Below are positions 45,815-55,766 of a stretch of DNA of 64,000 nucleotides, in pieces. The notes below the pieces were generated by a model that was not told the DNA's origin, searched no databases, and saw only the letters and a program-made list of their open reading frames with translations. Made by a program: the position numbers and the translations under genes. How positions within the stretch are numbered: position 1 is the first letter of the stretch; every line of letters starts with the position of its first letter. Origin of the DNA: Symbiodinium kawagutii (Eukaryota; Sar; Dinophyceae; Suessiales; Symbiodiniaceae); the NCBI GenBank assembly GCA_009767595.1, contig VSDK01028448.1, positions 203,180 through 267,179 of the forward strand, written 5' to 3'.

Positions 45815-46125
45815 TAAAACATGTTCCCTGCAACTCCCTGGTTCACCCACACCCAAAAAGCGGCACTGCAATGGAGGACGTGGTGCAAAGTCAAGATGGC
45901 TTTGAGAAGTTGCTAAACTACTGGCAATACGGAGTGATTTGCGGTTTAGGCCTTTAGGCTTCCGGATTTTAGGGTTTATGTTTTTAGGGTTTTAGGTTTG
46001 AGGGTTTTGGGTTTGTTGTTCGGGTTTGTTAACTTAGAAGCTCAAAAACAACGGCCCTTCGCACGATTTTGAACTTAGGGAAATTCTCCAAGTCAAGACC
46101 GTGCAAACCTAGGGGTTGCAGCGAA
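45815..46125 (+). repeat. dispersed repeat T with telomere-like array (copy 4)
   Basis: GTTCACCCACACCCAAAAAG head, TTTTAGGGTTT array (about 45950-46030), CTCAAAAACAACGGCCC tail. About 300 bp, the same layout as 40128. Confidence 0.75.
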
Positions 46126-46688
46126 CATGTTTTGCGATGATTCTAGGCAGCTTAGGTTTATCTTGCGCATGATCGAGAATCAAAAAATTAGATTTTATCA
46201 CTAAAACAGGCAGCAACCTTCATCAACCATCATGAACCATCTTTATTGTTACATATGATGTACTATAATGTACCCAGATCCAGCTGTCAATAAATTCCGT
46301 ATGTTTGGACGAAGGCATGAATCAGTTTCCCCCAACTATCCCTAACATGTAGCCTTGCCCAACTGGGCCTGATGATGATTTCCAAAGCCCAGCCCGTGGA
46401 GTCGCTGAAGATGCCACGTAAATTTATCAGATAAACAATATGGTGGGATAGAACATTACAATACAGAATGCACACTGCATGCAGACATTGATATTCTGAC
46501 TTCTGATATGAAGAGTGAGAGTACAAGGTCTATGTATAGATTGAGCAAAAAATGAAAAGTACACAAGTGTTTTTCTTTCCCAGAAATGGTTGATGGAAAG
46601 ACCTGCAGAAAAACGGCACAATTCGTGGTTCAAACAAGGCCATCCCAGGTTGATTTCCCATCAACCAACCCCCCCCCCCACTGACTGA

Positions 46689-46920
46689 TCAATCATTGGA
46701 AGGTTTGTCCCTTCTTGGGCACCCTTCCATGGTTCCCGGTGGACCCTTGTTCCAGATGAAAGCTTCTTTGGACCCGTGATGGCAGCAGTTTTCGTCCGGC
46801 TGCCCAGCTTGAGAGGTCGCTTGAGCCACCATAGCAGCAAGGTTTGGGGTTCCCCATATGGGCCCCTGATCACTTGGTACCTTGAAATCTTGGGAAAGTC
46901 ATCGCTGGGTGTACTCTCTG
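46689..46920 (+). CDS. exon ending at element D5
   Basis: Open from 46689 to CTCTCTG|GTAGTC, the GT in D5. Reads IIGRFVPSWAPFHGSRWTLV, PDESFFGPVMAAVFVRLPSL and WYLEILGKSSLGVLS. Good codon bias. Using the D5 acceptor adds EASWW and a stop, so this may be a gene end. An earlier donor AGCAAG|GTTTGG is possible. Confidence 0.55.
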
Positions 46921-47054
46921 GTAGTCCCTAACCTTGCAATGGAAAATCACTACAGACATCTACAGACTACATTCAATAAGGAAATCTTAGGAAACTAGCT
47001 AAATATGATATATAATATGATAGATTTTCCATGGCCAGATTAGTTTACCAGAGG
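46912..47054. mobile_element. family D TIR element (D5)
   Basis: TACTCTCTGGTAGTCCCTAA at the left and GATTAGTTTACCAGAGGC at the right, with GATTTTCCATGGCCAG inside. Confidence 0.65.
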
Positions 47055-47601
47055 CTAGCTGGTGGTGAATTAGTATGAGGCTGGTGATGCCCAGAGAATC
47101 CTGTGGACAAGATTGGACAAGTCAAGTTTGGGGAAACGGGTTGGTTGATCAAAGAGCATCACACTCCCCAGCTCATCACCAAGTCCAACTAGTGTTTTGG
47201 GAGACCATGTTGCAATTTACGAGGTATTTTGGGTTATCCCTTGACCTAGCAGGCAAAAGATCATGTGTCACTAATGGGAAGCCCAGCAACATCCAGTAAC
47301 CATGATAAAGCCCTCATTCTTGATGGTCAATCAGAAGTTCCTTGTTGGATAAACGAATGGTGGCTAGCCCACCTCTTAGCGTTCGCTTTGACTTGCTAAG
47401 TGGATAGGCTGGGGATCAAGCTGAAACACAACCACCTTGCTTCACAACTGGCTTCTTTTGCTTGCCATCTATCAACCATTCTGCCTCACTCACTGAATGC
47501 GGTAGTGTTGCGGAACATCGGTGAACCAACCAACCCACCAACCAACCAACCCACCAACCCACTAACATCAACCAACCAACATCAATGAGCCAAGCAACCT
47601 A

Positions 47602-47808
47602 CCTCCACAAGCAGCCCACCAAGCGCAGTCACACCCCTGCCAATGTTCCTTGTGCCACCACCCCACATCCACAGTCCGACAGGTAGCAGATCGACGCAAC
47701 AATCGCCTCGTAAAGCTACTGCTCGGATACAGGCGTCCAGTTGGGATCGTGGGCACCAGAAGGATCAAGCGGTTGAAATCCAACCGTCCGTACTTCACAA
47801 TCTGGTGA
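47602..47808 (+). CDS. terminal exon, Cys/His motif and basic tail
   Basis: Open to TGA 47806. Reads HPCQCSLCHHPTSTVRQVAD, then RRNNRLVKLLLGYRRPVGIV, then GTRRIKRLKSNRPYFTIW. CxCxxCHH could bind zinc. A second frame (PTKRSHTPANVPCATTPHPQ, ending at GACAG|GTAGCA) overlaps, so the first part may belong to another exon. Confidence 0.45.
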   Translation, partial: PPQAAHQAQSHPCQCSLCHHPTSTVRQVADRRNNRLVKLLLGYRRPVGIVGTRRIKRLKSNRPYFTIW

Positions 47809-48296
47809 AATGATGTTTGAGAATGGTTTGTAGTGGGAGCTGTGTTTCAGTATGAACCAAACCAACCAATTTAAATGGGTTAGAAGGATCTACCAATGAA
47901 GTATCTACTGGTACATCCAATGATCAATAGGAATGATGGATCTTCCAATTGGAATGATCTAGCAGATTGAATTATCTTCTAATTAGTGAGGAATGAATAG
48001 CAATGATCTACCAATTCACTGATGATCAGCCAATCATGAACCCAGATCGTAAGACCCCAGTGCTCTCTATGGTTGATGAGTTCATTACGATGCATCAATA
48101 ACTTGTGTTTCAAACACCAACACATATCACCGTTGCTCTCCCATGCCAGACTAGCTAGTTCTCGCTGGTTTGTTGGTTTACAACGGTCAGCAATGGTTTA
48201 CGATGGTTTCTAAATGATCAATGATGATGAGTTGTTTCAATGAGGTGTCTTAAATCATCATCAACCACTGTTGACCATCATCACCATCAACATCAA

Positions 48297-48302
48297 CATC
48301 AA

Positions 48303-48379
<77 letters not shown>

Positions 48380-48380
48380 G
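48297..48380. repeat. (ATC)n microsatellite ending in CAG
   Basis: About 27 CAT/ATC units, ending TCATCAG, immediately followed by an open exon. Confidence 0.95.
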
Positions 48381-48615
48381 GCTAACGTCCTCCATGCCAT
48401 CATCATGAAACGTCAAACTAGTAGCAGCAACCATAGCCATAGCCCAGCAAGCCACGTCTCCAGGAAAGATCCCAGTCAACCCTCCAATCGTGGCGAGAGG
48501 CGGGGTCCGAGCAATCCCACAGGAAGAGCCTTGCTGAGCGTTGCTGGTTGGAGACAGCAGCAGCTGGTGAAGGGTTCAGCTGAAACCTACTGGTTTCGTG
48601 GGGATCTTCCAACTG
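48381..48615 (+). CDS. exon directly after an (ATC)n tract
   Basis: From ATCATCAG to AACTG|GTGAGC. Reads SRKDPSQPSNRGERRGPSNP then GRALLSVAGWRQQQLVKGSA and ETYWFRGDLPTG. Coding bias moderate to good. A shorter second frame (GKIPVNPPIVARGGVRAIPQ) overlaps. Confidence 0.5.
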
Positions 48616-48896
48616 GTGAGCCAATCTATCATAGTATGGTAGGTCATGATGTGGGGAATGCCAATGGAATCAAGGATTAGACACCATCAACATGCGGGAA
48701 ACAGAAAAATGTTTCATGGTTGTTGTTGGTTCATCATGGGGGTGCGCGTTTCTCAGCTACTTGGCTGAAGGTGGCTGAGTTTCCTGATTTTTCAGTATGT
48801 CTGACGCTTGAGCCGCTATCCTCCAGGTGCAGCCAATCCATTCTTCACACCTTTCTGGCCACGTCTCATTGTCTCCAGTGTCGTAATTGACCTAAG

Positions 48897-49009
48897 TACC
48901 CTCTGGTGAACTAACATGGCAAGGGTAATCCACCATTTTGTGAGGAAAACCCTGGAAACCATCAATTTATGGTGGATTTTCCATTGCCATGTTAGTTCAC
49001 CAGAGGGTA
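48897..49009. mobile_element. family D TIR element (D6), near-perfect ends
   Basis: TACCCTCTGGTGAACTAACA and TGTTAGTTCACCAGAGGGTA are exact complements over 20 bp. Best view of the family D terminus. Confidence 0.85.
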
Positions 49010-49245
49010 CCCAGTTTAGCCTGCTCAGCCTCAGCCTGCGTGATTGGCAATGGTAAACGGCTGATATGAATGGTTACACTGCTAATGGTGGTACACAGGT
49101 AACCACGGTAATGAATGAGTTTGTTTTTACTGGATTTATTTACCATCGTCAAGATCATTAATTCCGACTACTGTCAATAGAATAGGCAGTCATTACAGTC
49201 ATTACCAGTATCAACCGTGAAAAAGCCATTAGATGCCATTGAATC

Positions 49246-49692
49246 ATGACCTGCTGGGATTACAACATGATTACAACAACCATGTCTCATATGGCTGCAG
49301 CCATCCTCATATATCTTCCACGCCTCGTGGGGGCCGTGTTTCTGACTTGTGGTTGCTACAGGTGGGCTGAAAACACTACCTGGCACAACCCAGCTAGGAA
49401 ACCCGGGCTGAACACAGGTACACATCTCAGGGGTCCTGCTGCTTGTGGCTTTGCACTCCCTTTGTCTTCATTGCCACAACAGAATAAGTCATGCCCAAGA
49501 CTAATCATAGCGATGTGGTCCAACCCGATGGACTGGATATTCCATCCTCAAAGGCAGGGTTACTGCAGAGCGTCCCGTGAAGCCGATGTGAAGCCGGTGC
49601 CCTGCGGCTCGGGAACGCACTACCTTTCATCACACCAACCAGTGACAAAGACCTCGAGAAGCTGTCGCTTGAGGGCACATGACCTTGGCTGA
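49246..49692 (+). CDS. ORF, Cys-containing
   Basis: Open 148 codons to TGA. Reads MAAAILIYLPRLVGAVFLTC (hydrophobic), then GCYRWAENTTWHNPARKPG and YCRASREADVKPVPCGSGTH. Could be a signal-anchor protein or two exons merged. Moderate bias. Confidence 0.4.
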   Translation: MTCWDYNMITTTMSHMAAAILIYLPRLVGAVFLTCGCYRWAENTTWHNPARKPGLNTGTHLRGPAACGFALPLSSLPQQNKSCPRLIIAMWSNPMDWIFHPQRQGYCRASREADVKPVPCGSGTHYLSSHQPVTKTSRSCRLRAHDLG

Positions 49693-49820
49693 ACTGTCCA
49701 CCTCCGTGGCCTGGAAGCGATGGTCAAGATTTCCAAGACAGAGAACGCCAACAAGGAGACCAAGCGATTGGACACAGCCATCCCAGAAGTCCAAGGATGT
49801 GATGACCATGACATGCAAAG
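49644..49820 (+). CDS. coding-like segments in changing frames
   Basis: Successive stretches with coding bias lie in different frames: DKDLEKLSLEGT (49644), AELSTSVAWKR (about 49688), MVKISKTENANKETKRLDTA (49720), KSKDVMTMTCK (about 49789). Either tiny introns, a frameshifted pseudogene, or base errors in the assembly. Confidence 0.35.
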
Positions 49821-49895
49821 ATCATCGCGATTCACGAAGTGCGCTTCACCATCAACGTGCAGCTGTCGGAGAGGTTCGGAACCATCAGGCAGTTG
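49821..49895 (+). CDS. exon, unknown protein
   Basis: After TGCAAAG reads IIAIHEVRFTINVQLSERFG then TIRQL and ends at CAGTTG|GTTGTG. Nearly all third bases are G or C. Beta-strand pattern. Confidence 0.55.
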
Positions 49896-49970
49896 GTTGT
49901 GAGATGTTGTGAGTGAATGCAACCGAAAGTCTCACCAGAAGGTTAGCTTTGACAAGCTTGACAACTTCAG

Positions 49971-50049
49971 GGGTGTCATCTCATGTCGAGCTTGAAGGTG
50001 AACGCACGCTCCACTGCTCCTTCGCGACTGGTTACATGAAGCCGTGCTA
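49971..50049 (+). CDS. terminal exon, two frames open
   Basis: After CAACTTCAG. One frame reads VSSHVELEGERTLHCSFATG then YMKPC stop; the frame continuing 49821 reads GCHLMSSLKVNARSTAPSRL then VT stop. Both are biased. Confidence 0.45.
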
Positions 50050-50303
50050 ACTTGGGGTGAGCCCACCTGCTTTCAGCTTCCTGATGGGGCCATGGCTACC
50101 ATGATTACATGCTACTTGTAAGGCTACTTAGTATGGTTACATTATATTATATGTCACAAGGCTATTTACTCTGTACCAAGGTAAAAAGCCACTTAGAACC
50201 CCAGTCACCGTCATTACCATGATTATATCCTAGGAACCTACCCCCAACAACAAAGCTGCACATCTCTCCGTGACGCACTGGCCTCGTGAATGGCTTGTGG
50301 CAG

Positions 50304-50383
50304 GCCCACCTTGATGTGGGGCGGAGAGTACTACCGTGACATTACGGGAGTTTCTGGGCCAAGTTCGCCGCAACGTCTCCAGG
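50304..50383 (+). CDS. internal exon, unknown protein
   Basis: Bounded by CTTGTGGCAG and CTCCAGG|GTGAGT. Reads PTLMWGGEYYRDITGVSGPS then SPQRLQ. The in-frame stop upstream lies outside the acceptor. Both splice sites are near consensus. Confidence 0.6.
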
Positions 50384-50769
50384 GTGAGTAGAAGGGATAT
50401 TGCAGAAAGATTCTCTTGCCAGTTGTTAGCAAATAATTTCATACGGAAACCATCATTTTATATGATTTTCAGGTTGAACAGCCATAGCCTGTTTAGCCAT
50501 GATTTTATAGGGAGACCATTGTTTTCTATGGTTAGCTATGATGAATACTGGCCAAGTATGGTGGAGTAACCAACAATAACAGCTGGTTGTTGGTTTTTAA
50601 GATTTTATATGTTCCCCAGTATGGTGCCAGGATTTCATCACCTGTTGCTATCATGAGCATATGTAGTACATGGGTTGATGGATAGGTGAATGAATAGTTG
50701 GATAGATGGACAGATCGATCCGTGGATAGCTGTATAGAATATAGATTTGGAGGTTCATGGGTTGATGGT

Positions 50770-50858
50770 TTGAATGTAACACTGATCATCCAGTTTATCA
50801 ACCATTTAGTAATACACAAACCATTTTTCGGGGTCCCTATTTTGAGAAACCACCAGAT
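50770..50858. mobile_element. family C element, left end lost (C13)
   Basis: CATCCAGTTTATCAACCATT then GGGGTCCCTATTTTGAGAAACCACCAG. Confidence 0.55.
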
Positions 50859-51436
50859 GGATAGTATTGACAAGTCCAATCATCATTGCCATGTTCCACA
50901 ATGGGTATGGAAATTGGATAGAAATTGCATAGTGTACTCCAGGATCATTTTGAACAATTGTCGGAAATGCTCAACTTGTTGCCTACTTGCCAATAGGTGA
51001 TCATGAAGCAAATGTTGCCTATTCCTCATGAAATCTTCCAATCGAATCAAACAAATTGCTGTGAACTTTACTACCTCATGAAGAGGTTGTTTAGCGTCTC
51101 TCTGTGTGCCAATGCATCAGCCCATAGCAGTGGTTGGCACAAACGCTCGCACTGGACCATGAACCTGCTACAAAGGGCAAGGATGGGCAAAGTTATTTAT
51201 GACTTGGCCTCTCCATTCTCATTCACCAAGCCATTGTTGATTTGTTTGACAAGCCATATAATTGTACATCAGCTGCTGACTCAACCAAACTAAACCGTTT
51301 GTATTAACCAGTGATGACACTGAAGAGACTTGTCACTATGAACATTTATATTCACTAATCAATTGCATGGTTGAAGCCCACAAGACTTCAGTTAATTAGT
51401 GGATAAATTCATTGACATATCCACAATGTCACTAAC

Positions 51437-51545
51437 CATATGGTGGTTTCTTAGAATGGGGAACCCAAAAAATGGTTGGTTATTACTATAAATGAGTACT
51501 ATTAGATGATTTGGGGGTACCCCTATTTTGAGAAACACGCATATG
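51437..51545. mobile_element. family C TIR element (C11)
   Basis: CATATGGTGGTTTCTTAGAA … ATTTTGAGAAACACGCATATG. Inverted core AAAAAATGGTTGGTTATTAC. Confidence 0.8.
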
Positions 51546-51587
51546 AACATTTAGATTCACTTTTGTAACTTGACACTTGAGACTCAG

Positions 51588-51729
51588 TAAGTCCTCTCCG
51601 GTGCCAAGCTGTCGCTTCGCTGCTGAGGCACAGTACAACCAGAGTCTCTACGATCCCGTGGGCCCTGTGGCCCAGAGACCGGGGGGGGAACCACTCAGCA
51701 GAGCTCGTCATATGTCCTTGCCGGCGTAG
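51588..51729 (+). CDS. terminal exon, unknown protein
   Basis: After GACTCAG reads KSSPVPSCRFAAEAQYNQSL, then YDPVGPVAQRPGGEPLSRAR and HMSLPA stop. Strong G/C third positions. Lies 40 bp after C11. Confidence 0.6.
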
Positions 51730-51921
51730 GGAACCAACGGATATGGATCTTTCAAGTGCAAACTAAGCCATGTTGGTATCCATAGGTTTGTCTACTTGGG
51801 CCTACTGCTTACTAGATTTTTTTCCAGGCATAGTCAGTACACAGACTAGCTTAGCAACGTTTGATCAGTGAGACACCGTGAGACAGTCATGTTTGGCTTT
51901 GCATTTTTTGGATCTTGCTAG

Positions 51922-51963
51922 GTCAACCTTCCCACACACGCTGTCTGACTGTGGCGACTGTTG
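51922..51963 (+). CDS. short internal exon
   Basis: 42 bp between CTTGCTAG and ACTGTTG|GTGAGA, reading STFPHTLSDCGDC. Small, so only moderate support despite good sites. Confidence 0.4.
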
Positions 51964-52145
51964 GTGAGAGAAATCTGGCCACCACGATGGCAACGGTCGC
52001 AACGGGGGAAGTATGCTAGCCTCCTCAGTTACTGGACCTTGACAGATCGTTGAATATCGAATTCCATGTCTCGTTGGCTTTCTGGGCCGTGGGTGTCATA
52101 GTACTTCCCCAGGCGTGTCAATCTACCGACACTGGATCTTTGTAG

Positions 52146-52238
52146 CAGAGGCCGCAGCACTGTGCTGGGAGGTCGATCCAATATGATGCAAGGTCCCACC
52201 ATCTAACTGGGCTCCGGGCATGGATCCAGCTGGCGTGA
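52146..52238 (+). CDS. terminal exon, basic
   Basis: After CTTTGTAG reads QRPQHCAGRSIQYDARSHHL then TGLRAWIQLA stop. The - strand is open too, so moderate. Confidence 0.45.
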   Translation, partial: QRPQHCAGRSIQYDARSHHLTGLRAWIQLA

Positions 52239-52302
52239 AAACCATGGGCTTGACTAGCCCAATTGATCAGTTTTATTATTTGAATGTTTGCCGGGGCAAG
52301 AG

Positions 52303-52350
52303 ATTTGGAACCACAAAGCCGGGGGATTTGGAACCACAAAGCCGGGGGAA
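52303..52350. repeat. 24-bp tandem duplication
   Basis: GATTTGGAACCACAAAGCCG followed by four G occurs twice head to tail. Confidence 0.85.
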
Positions 52351-52678
52351 CAGAAAGTATGGGTTCCCACAAGGAGGAGGCACAGTTTATCCCTTCTTAG
52401 GACTGTAATTGCTGCAGTGTGTTGGCAGACACACGACATGTAGTCAGCATTGAAAATCATTCATGATATGGCAAAAGCCACCTGGGGTGTCCATTAGCCT
52501 CCCACAATTAATCATGTGCTATGGGAAAAGCCACATATGATCGTTTTCAGGAACATTTTTATTCTATTGACAGATGAATAATGATAAAACAACATATTGA
52601 CTAGTGTTAAACATATTGTTGTTAGTTGTTGTTTGACACACATGTCGTTGATAAATACGCCACTGGTGGACGCATACA

Positions 52679-52679
<1 letters not shown>

Positions 52680-52724
<45 letters not shown>

Positions 52725-52727
52725 GGT
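52680..52727. repeat. (TTG)n microsatellite
   Basis: About 16 uninterrupted TTG units. A GTCATTTCAG acceptor-like site follows. Confidence 0.95.
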
Positions 52728-52956
52728 CATTATCCTGTCATTTCAGCAGCTTGTCAACCATCAATTCTCCATCATGGACATCTCCACTGTAACAGCAGCA
52801 CAAGCTTGGCATATGGCGAGTTGGGTCAATATTGACCATCAGTAATGGGTGATAATAACCGACAGTGATAGGAAATACAATGGCCATGGTTAAACGACTT
52901 CTTGATAAACCAACTTATAACTAGGGGTTGCCGCCCTGTAGCTGCATGATGACGAG

Positions 52957-53060
52957 CTGAAGGAAACGCCCAGGCAGAAGGAAATGCCATCACTGTGCTG
53001 ACCACGAACTACATGCAACACGATGAGCTGCTGTATGTGCCGAGCTTAGGTCGGTCGTGA
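52957..53060 (+). CDS. terminal exon, unknown protein
   Basis: Reads AEGNAQAEGNAITVLTTNYM then QHDELLYVPSLGRS stop. Strong bias. The YMQHDELLYV segment faintly resembles IYDEHVLYVL in the exon at 59468. Confidence 0.6.
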
Positions 53061-53329
53061 CGGAACCAGGGTCGGTTTGGGAGAGATCAACCAACGTGGT
53101 GATGGTCATCACTTCCATGAAGTCAGGGATGGTTGGAATCAGTTTCAGTGGATTCCATGGAACAATCAATGGAAAAATAAATTCTGCTTACATCAGTTTT
53201 CCATTGAGAAATGTTGATAAACATGTTTAGAAGATGGTTACAATAATTATCGATGGGATGGTCTCAATGAATGCCAAGAATATCCAATGATGGTTGTAGT
53301 CAATGCTCATGAAGAGATTCCTTTTGCAG

Positions 53330-53386
53330 AATCACCAACCTGGCCGGGGCACCATGGTGCATGTCATCCATATGTCGATTCTATAG
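53330..53386 (+). CDS. short terminal exon
   Basis: After CTTTTGCAG reads NHQPGRGTMVHVIHMSIL and TAG, G/C third positions. Confidence 0.4.
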   Translation, partial: NHQPGRGTMVHVIHMSIL

Positions 53387-53407
53387 TTAGTTCGTTGCAA
53401 TTTGGGG

Positions 53408-53473
53408 ATGAGTATCCCGTTCCAAGAGGTGACCATGGTTGATACGTCCTATGGGGTGGGGTACATCATGTGA
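53408..53473 (+). CDS. short ORF
   Basis: ATG opens MSIPFQEVTMVDTSYGVGYI M and TGA. Close to the previous exon with a similar HMSI/MSI string. Tentative. Confidence 0.3.
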   Translation: MSIPFQEVTMVDTSYGVGYIM

Positions 53474-53764
53474 CTGTTGATTACGACATGTAATTACCAT
53501 GAGTACCAACCATTTGCAAGCAGTGGTATGACCATCTAAGTGTGCAATTGTCCAATAGTTTGGGTTTGTTGAAACGTGTGATTTCTTGCACGCTCCTTGT
53601 CAGTGGTTTCAACGTTTTTCATGTTTCCAATCTTTGGAAATGGTTTGTTGACTGATATTGTTTTGACTCATAGTTTTTGCGATGGCTTGTAATCATCAGA
53701 TAAACATGACAGTTCCAGTTCCAAGAAGCGCTTGTTTTGGACAGTGACCGTCTCCTTGTTGCAG

Positions 53765-53914
53765 GTGTTTTTTGCTGATCAAACTCCATCATTGCATCAG
53801 AGCCTTTCAGAGTTCCCTGCTGTAGTCGTGTCGGTCGCTGTTTCTTGCGGAAGTTTCCCCATGTTTCAGGGTGCCGTGACATGTCCGAAGCGATTGGAGA
53901 AGGAATGGTATTAA
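53765..53914 (+). CDS. terminal exon, unknown protein
   Basis: After CTTGTTGCAG reads VFFADQTPSLHQSLSEFPAV then VVSVAVSCGSFPMFQGAVTC and PKRLEKEWY stop. Hydrophobic centre, moderate bias. Confidence 0.5.
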   Translation: MFFADQTPSLHQSLSEFPAVVVSVAVSCGSFPMFQGAVTCPKRLEKEWY

Positions 53915-54405
53915 CAAGTCATTGTTGAAGCCTGGCATGGTGACTAGCCATTGTGAGAAGTTTATTGAATATTCGCACACATACACATCCCTGAATCATT
54001 GTTTACTTACACTTTGATCAAGAATCACATCAGGTAGTGGTGATCATTTGAGAGCGGTACTGTACCCCCAACGGGTTTGCTGCGTTATAGATATTGATCT
54101 ATATGAAAGCCTAGCTACATCAAAAAGAAATCCCATGACAGACGTTGCCTCAACAAATGTCCCAGTATAGAGGGCTATATCCCGATTCTCGTTGGTTTTA
54201 TCCCTATATCTTTATATAGCTGTATCAACCGACCGGTGAATCAAGCTTCCTATCATTCCCACCGAGTTGCTGGACTGCCGATGTCTTTCTTTTTGGTTTC
54301 CCTGGGGTGATTACGACCCAGCAGCTAATAGTGGTAATTAGAGCGCTTGGCTGCCCACGTTGATCACCACTGATTGTTTGCATCCTCAACCATGTTTAAC
54401 AATGC

Positions 54406-54433
54406 TAATATATATATATATATATATATATTG
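54406..54433. repeat. (TA)n microsatellite
   Basis: Pure TA run. Confidence 0.9.
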
Positions 54434-54521
54434 ATCACATGTCAGGCATGAGTTTCAGAGCAAATTCAGATGAAGCTATCCCTCACCATCCCCAACCATC
54501 CTTCCCCAACCACGGCCTAAG

Positions 54522-54742
54522 GGCATCTCCAAGCAGCCATCCTTCCCGGGTCATCCCCAACACCCGCGGTGCCCCAGATCACAGAGCTGTACCCGGCGCC
54601 GGGAATTCAGCTCACGGGCAGCTTCAGCACCACGTCACTTGGCTGGTGCTTGGGAGGGAGCGAGGGCAGGAGCTTTCAGGGTATCCCGGCCCCTGGCCCT
54701 TTCCAGGGGGTGAGGCCAGGAGCTACCAGGAGTGGCCAAATG
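54522..54742 (+). CDS. exon with the intact LGGS-type domain (copy 4)
   Basis: From CGGCCTAAG to CAAATG|GTAATA, 73 codons. Reads PAVPQITELYPAPGIQLTGS, then FSTTSLGWCLGGSEGRSFQG and IPAPGPFQGVRPGATRSGQ. This is the only uninterrupted, stop-free copy; related copies lie at 16127, 20885 and 35905. Gly/Pro/Ser-rich, perhaps extracellular. No family recognised. Confidence 0.6.
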
Positions 54743-55000
54743 GTAATATATGCTATGAAAATTGCTATTTGTGGTTGGTCGAAGTGGTTGTTTAATGGTT
54801 GATGATGGTTTGATTGTTGACTATTGTTGATGAATGGTCAGGATTGGTTCGTATGGTGCATGATTCATGATGTTCGATTGATGATGGTGAATGAAGCTTT
54901 TGGAACTAGTGAATGGTTACTCCAAGTTGATGCTTGGCGAAATTTGCGCATAATGGCGACCATGCGGTTCCATTCCCAGACAAGTTGTGCTTGCTCTAAG

Positions 55001-55109
55001 GGCAGGTGAAGCTAGGGTCGCTGGCGGAAACCAGCAGGGGCACGGCAAGTTGCTGCTCCCTTTGGTTGTGATCAGCTCCAGCTCCCCTGATTCATCCACA
55101 AGATGCTGA
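55001..55109 (+). CDS. terminal exon, unknown protein
   Basis: After GCTCTAAG reads AGEARVAGGNQQGHGKLLLP then LVVISSSSPDSSTRC stop. Good bias. Frame is open upstream to 54960. Confidence 0.55.
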
Positions 55110-55457
55110 TCCGAGTGCTGGCTAAGCTATGATGATTTCCAGGGGTGGGATTCAGGTGAGTTGAACCTCGGGGGATTACCCTGGGTTAGTTTGTTTTTGA
55201 CCGTTTGATGTGGGTCAAACGATCCATTTTCTTGGATGGTTTTCCCGTGAAAAATGGTGGTTCAAGGCACATCAAACGGTTCGAAACTCACACAGAGCAG
55301 TCTCCCTTCCGTTGGATCCCGAACATTGTTTGACAGTTTCGCAAAAATTGTTTGACCGTTTCGCGAAGATTGTTTGGCACAACAGGTTTGTTACATCCAA
55401 ATTCGACCAATCAACTGACCTTGAAAGCTTTGGGTTTGTAGCTCCAGCTGTCTCCAG

Positions 55458-55518
55458 GGAGCAGGGCTACATGTGGTTTGCGTGCGCTTGGGGCAGGGAG
55501 GCTGCGGATGTGTCACAG
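55458..55518 (+). CDS. internal exon, unknown protein
   Basis: Between GTCTCCAG and TCACAG|GTGAGT. Reads EQGYMWFACAWGREAADVSQ. Both sites close to consensus. Confidence 0.6.
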
Positions 55519-55671
55519 GTGAGTCGATGGATTGCTGCCCTGGAATCAACAGCTTGGCAAAGCCATAGTAGAGGAGTACTTATGGCCATGGCAGAACCAT
55601 CGATCAGCATCATATAACCATCGAACCATCTACTATCATCATTAATAACTGCACTAATGCCTGTATGTTAG

Positions 55672-55766
55672 ATGAGCAAAGAGTATACATCCCTGAAGAT
55701 GGATCTACCGCAAACATTTTTTGCTGGCCTCAGCTTTGGAGCTTTGGTGAAGGACCGGAGGAGGAG
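55672..55766 (+). CDS. exon, possibly a start exon
   Basis: ATG directly after ATGTTAG; reads MSKEYTSLKMDLPQTFFAGL then SFGALVKDRRR and ends GGAG|GTAACT. Strong donor; basic end. Confidence 0.6.

Noticed and set aside
48240-48680. 146-codon ORF with a long His run and its - strand Met-run partner
   Set aside because: The His and Met runs are translations of the (ATC)n microsatellite. Only the part after 48380 is kept as an exon.
52512-52845. Leu-, Val- and Asn-run ORFs
   Set aside because: Translations of the (TTG)n tract in different frames.
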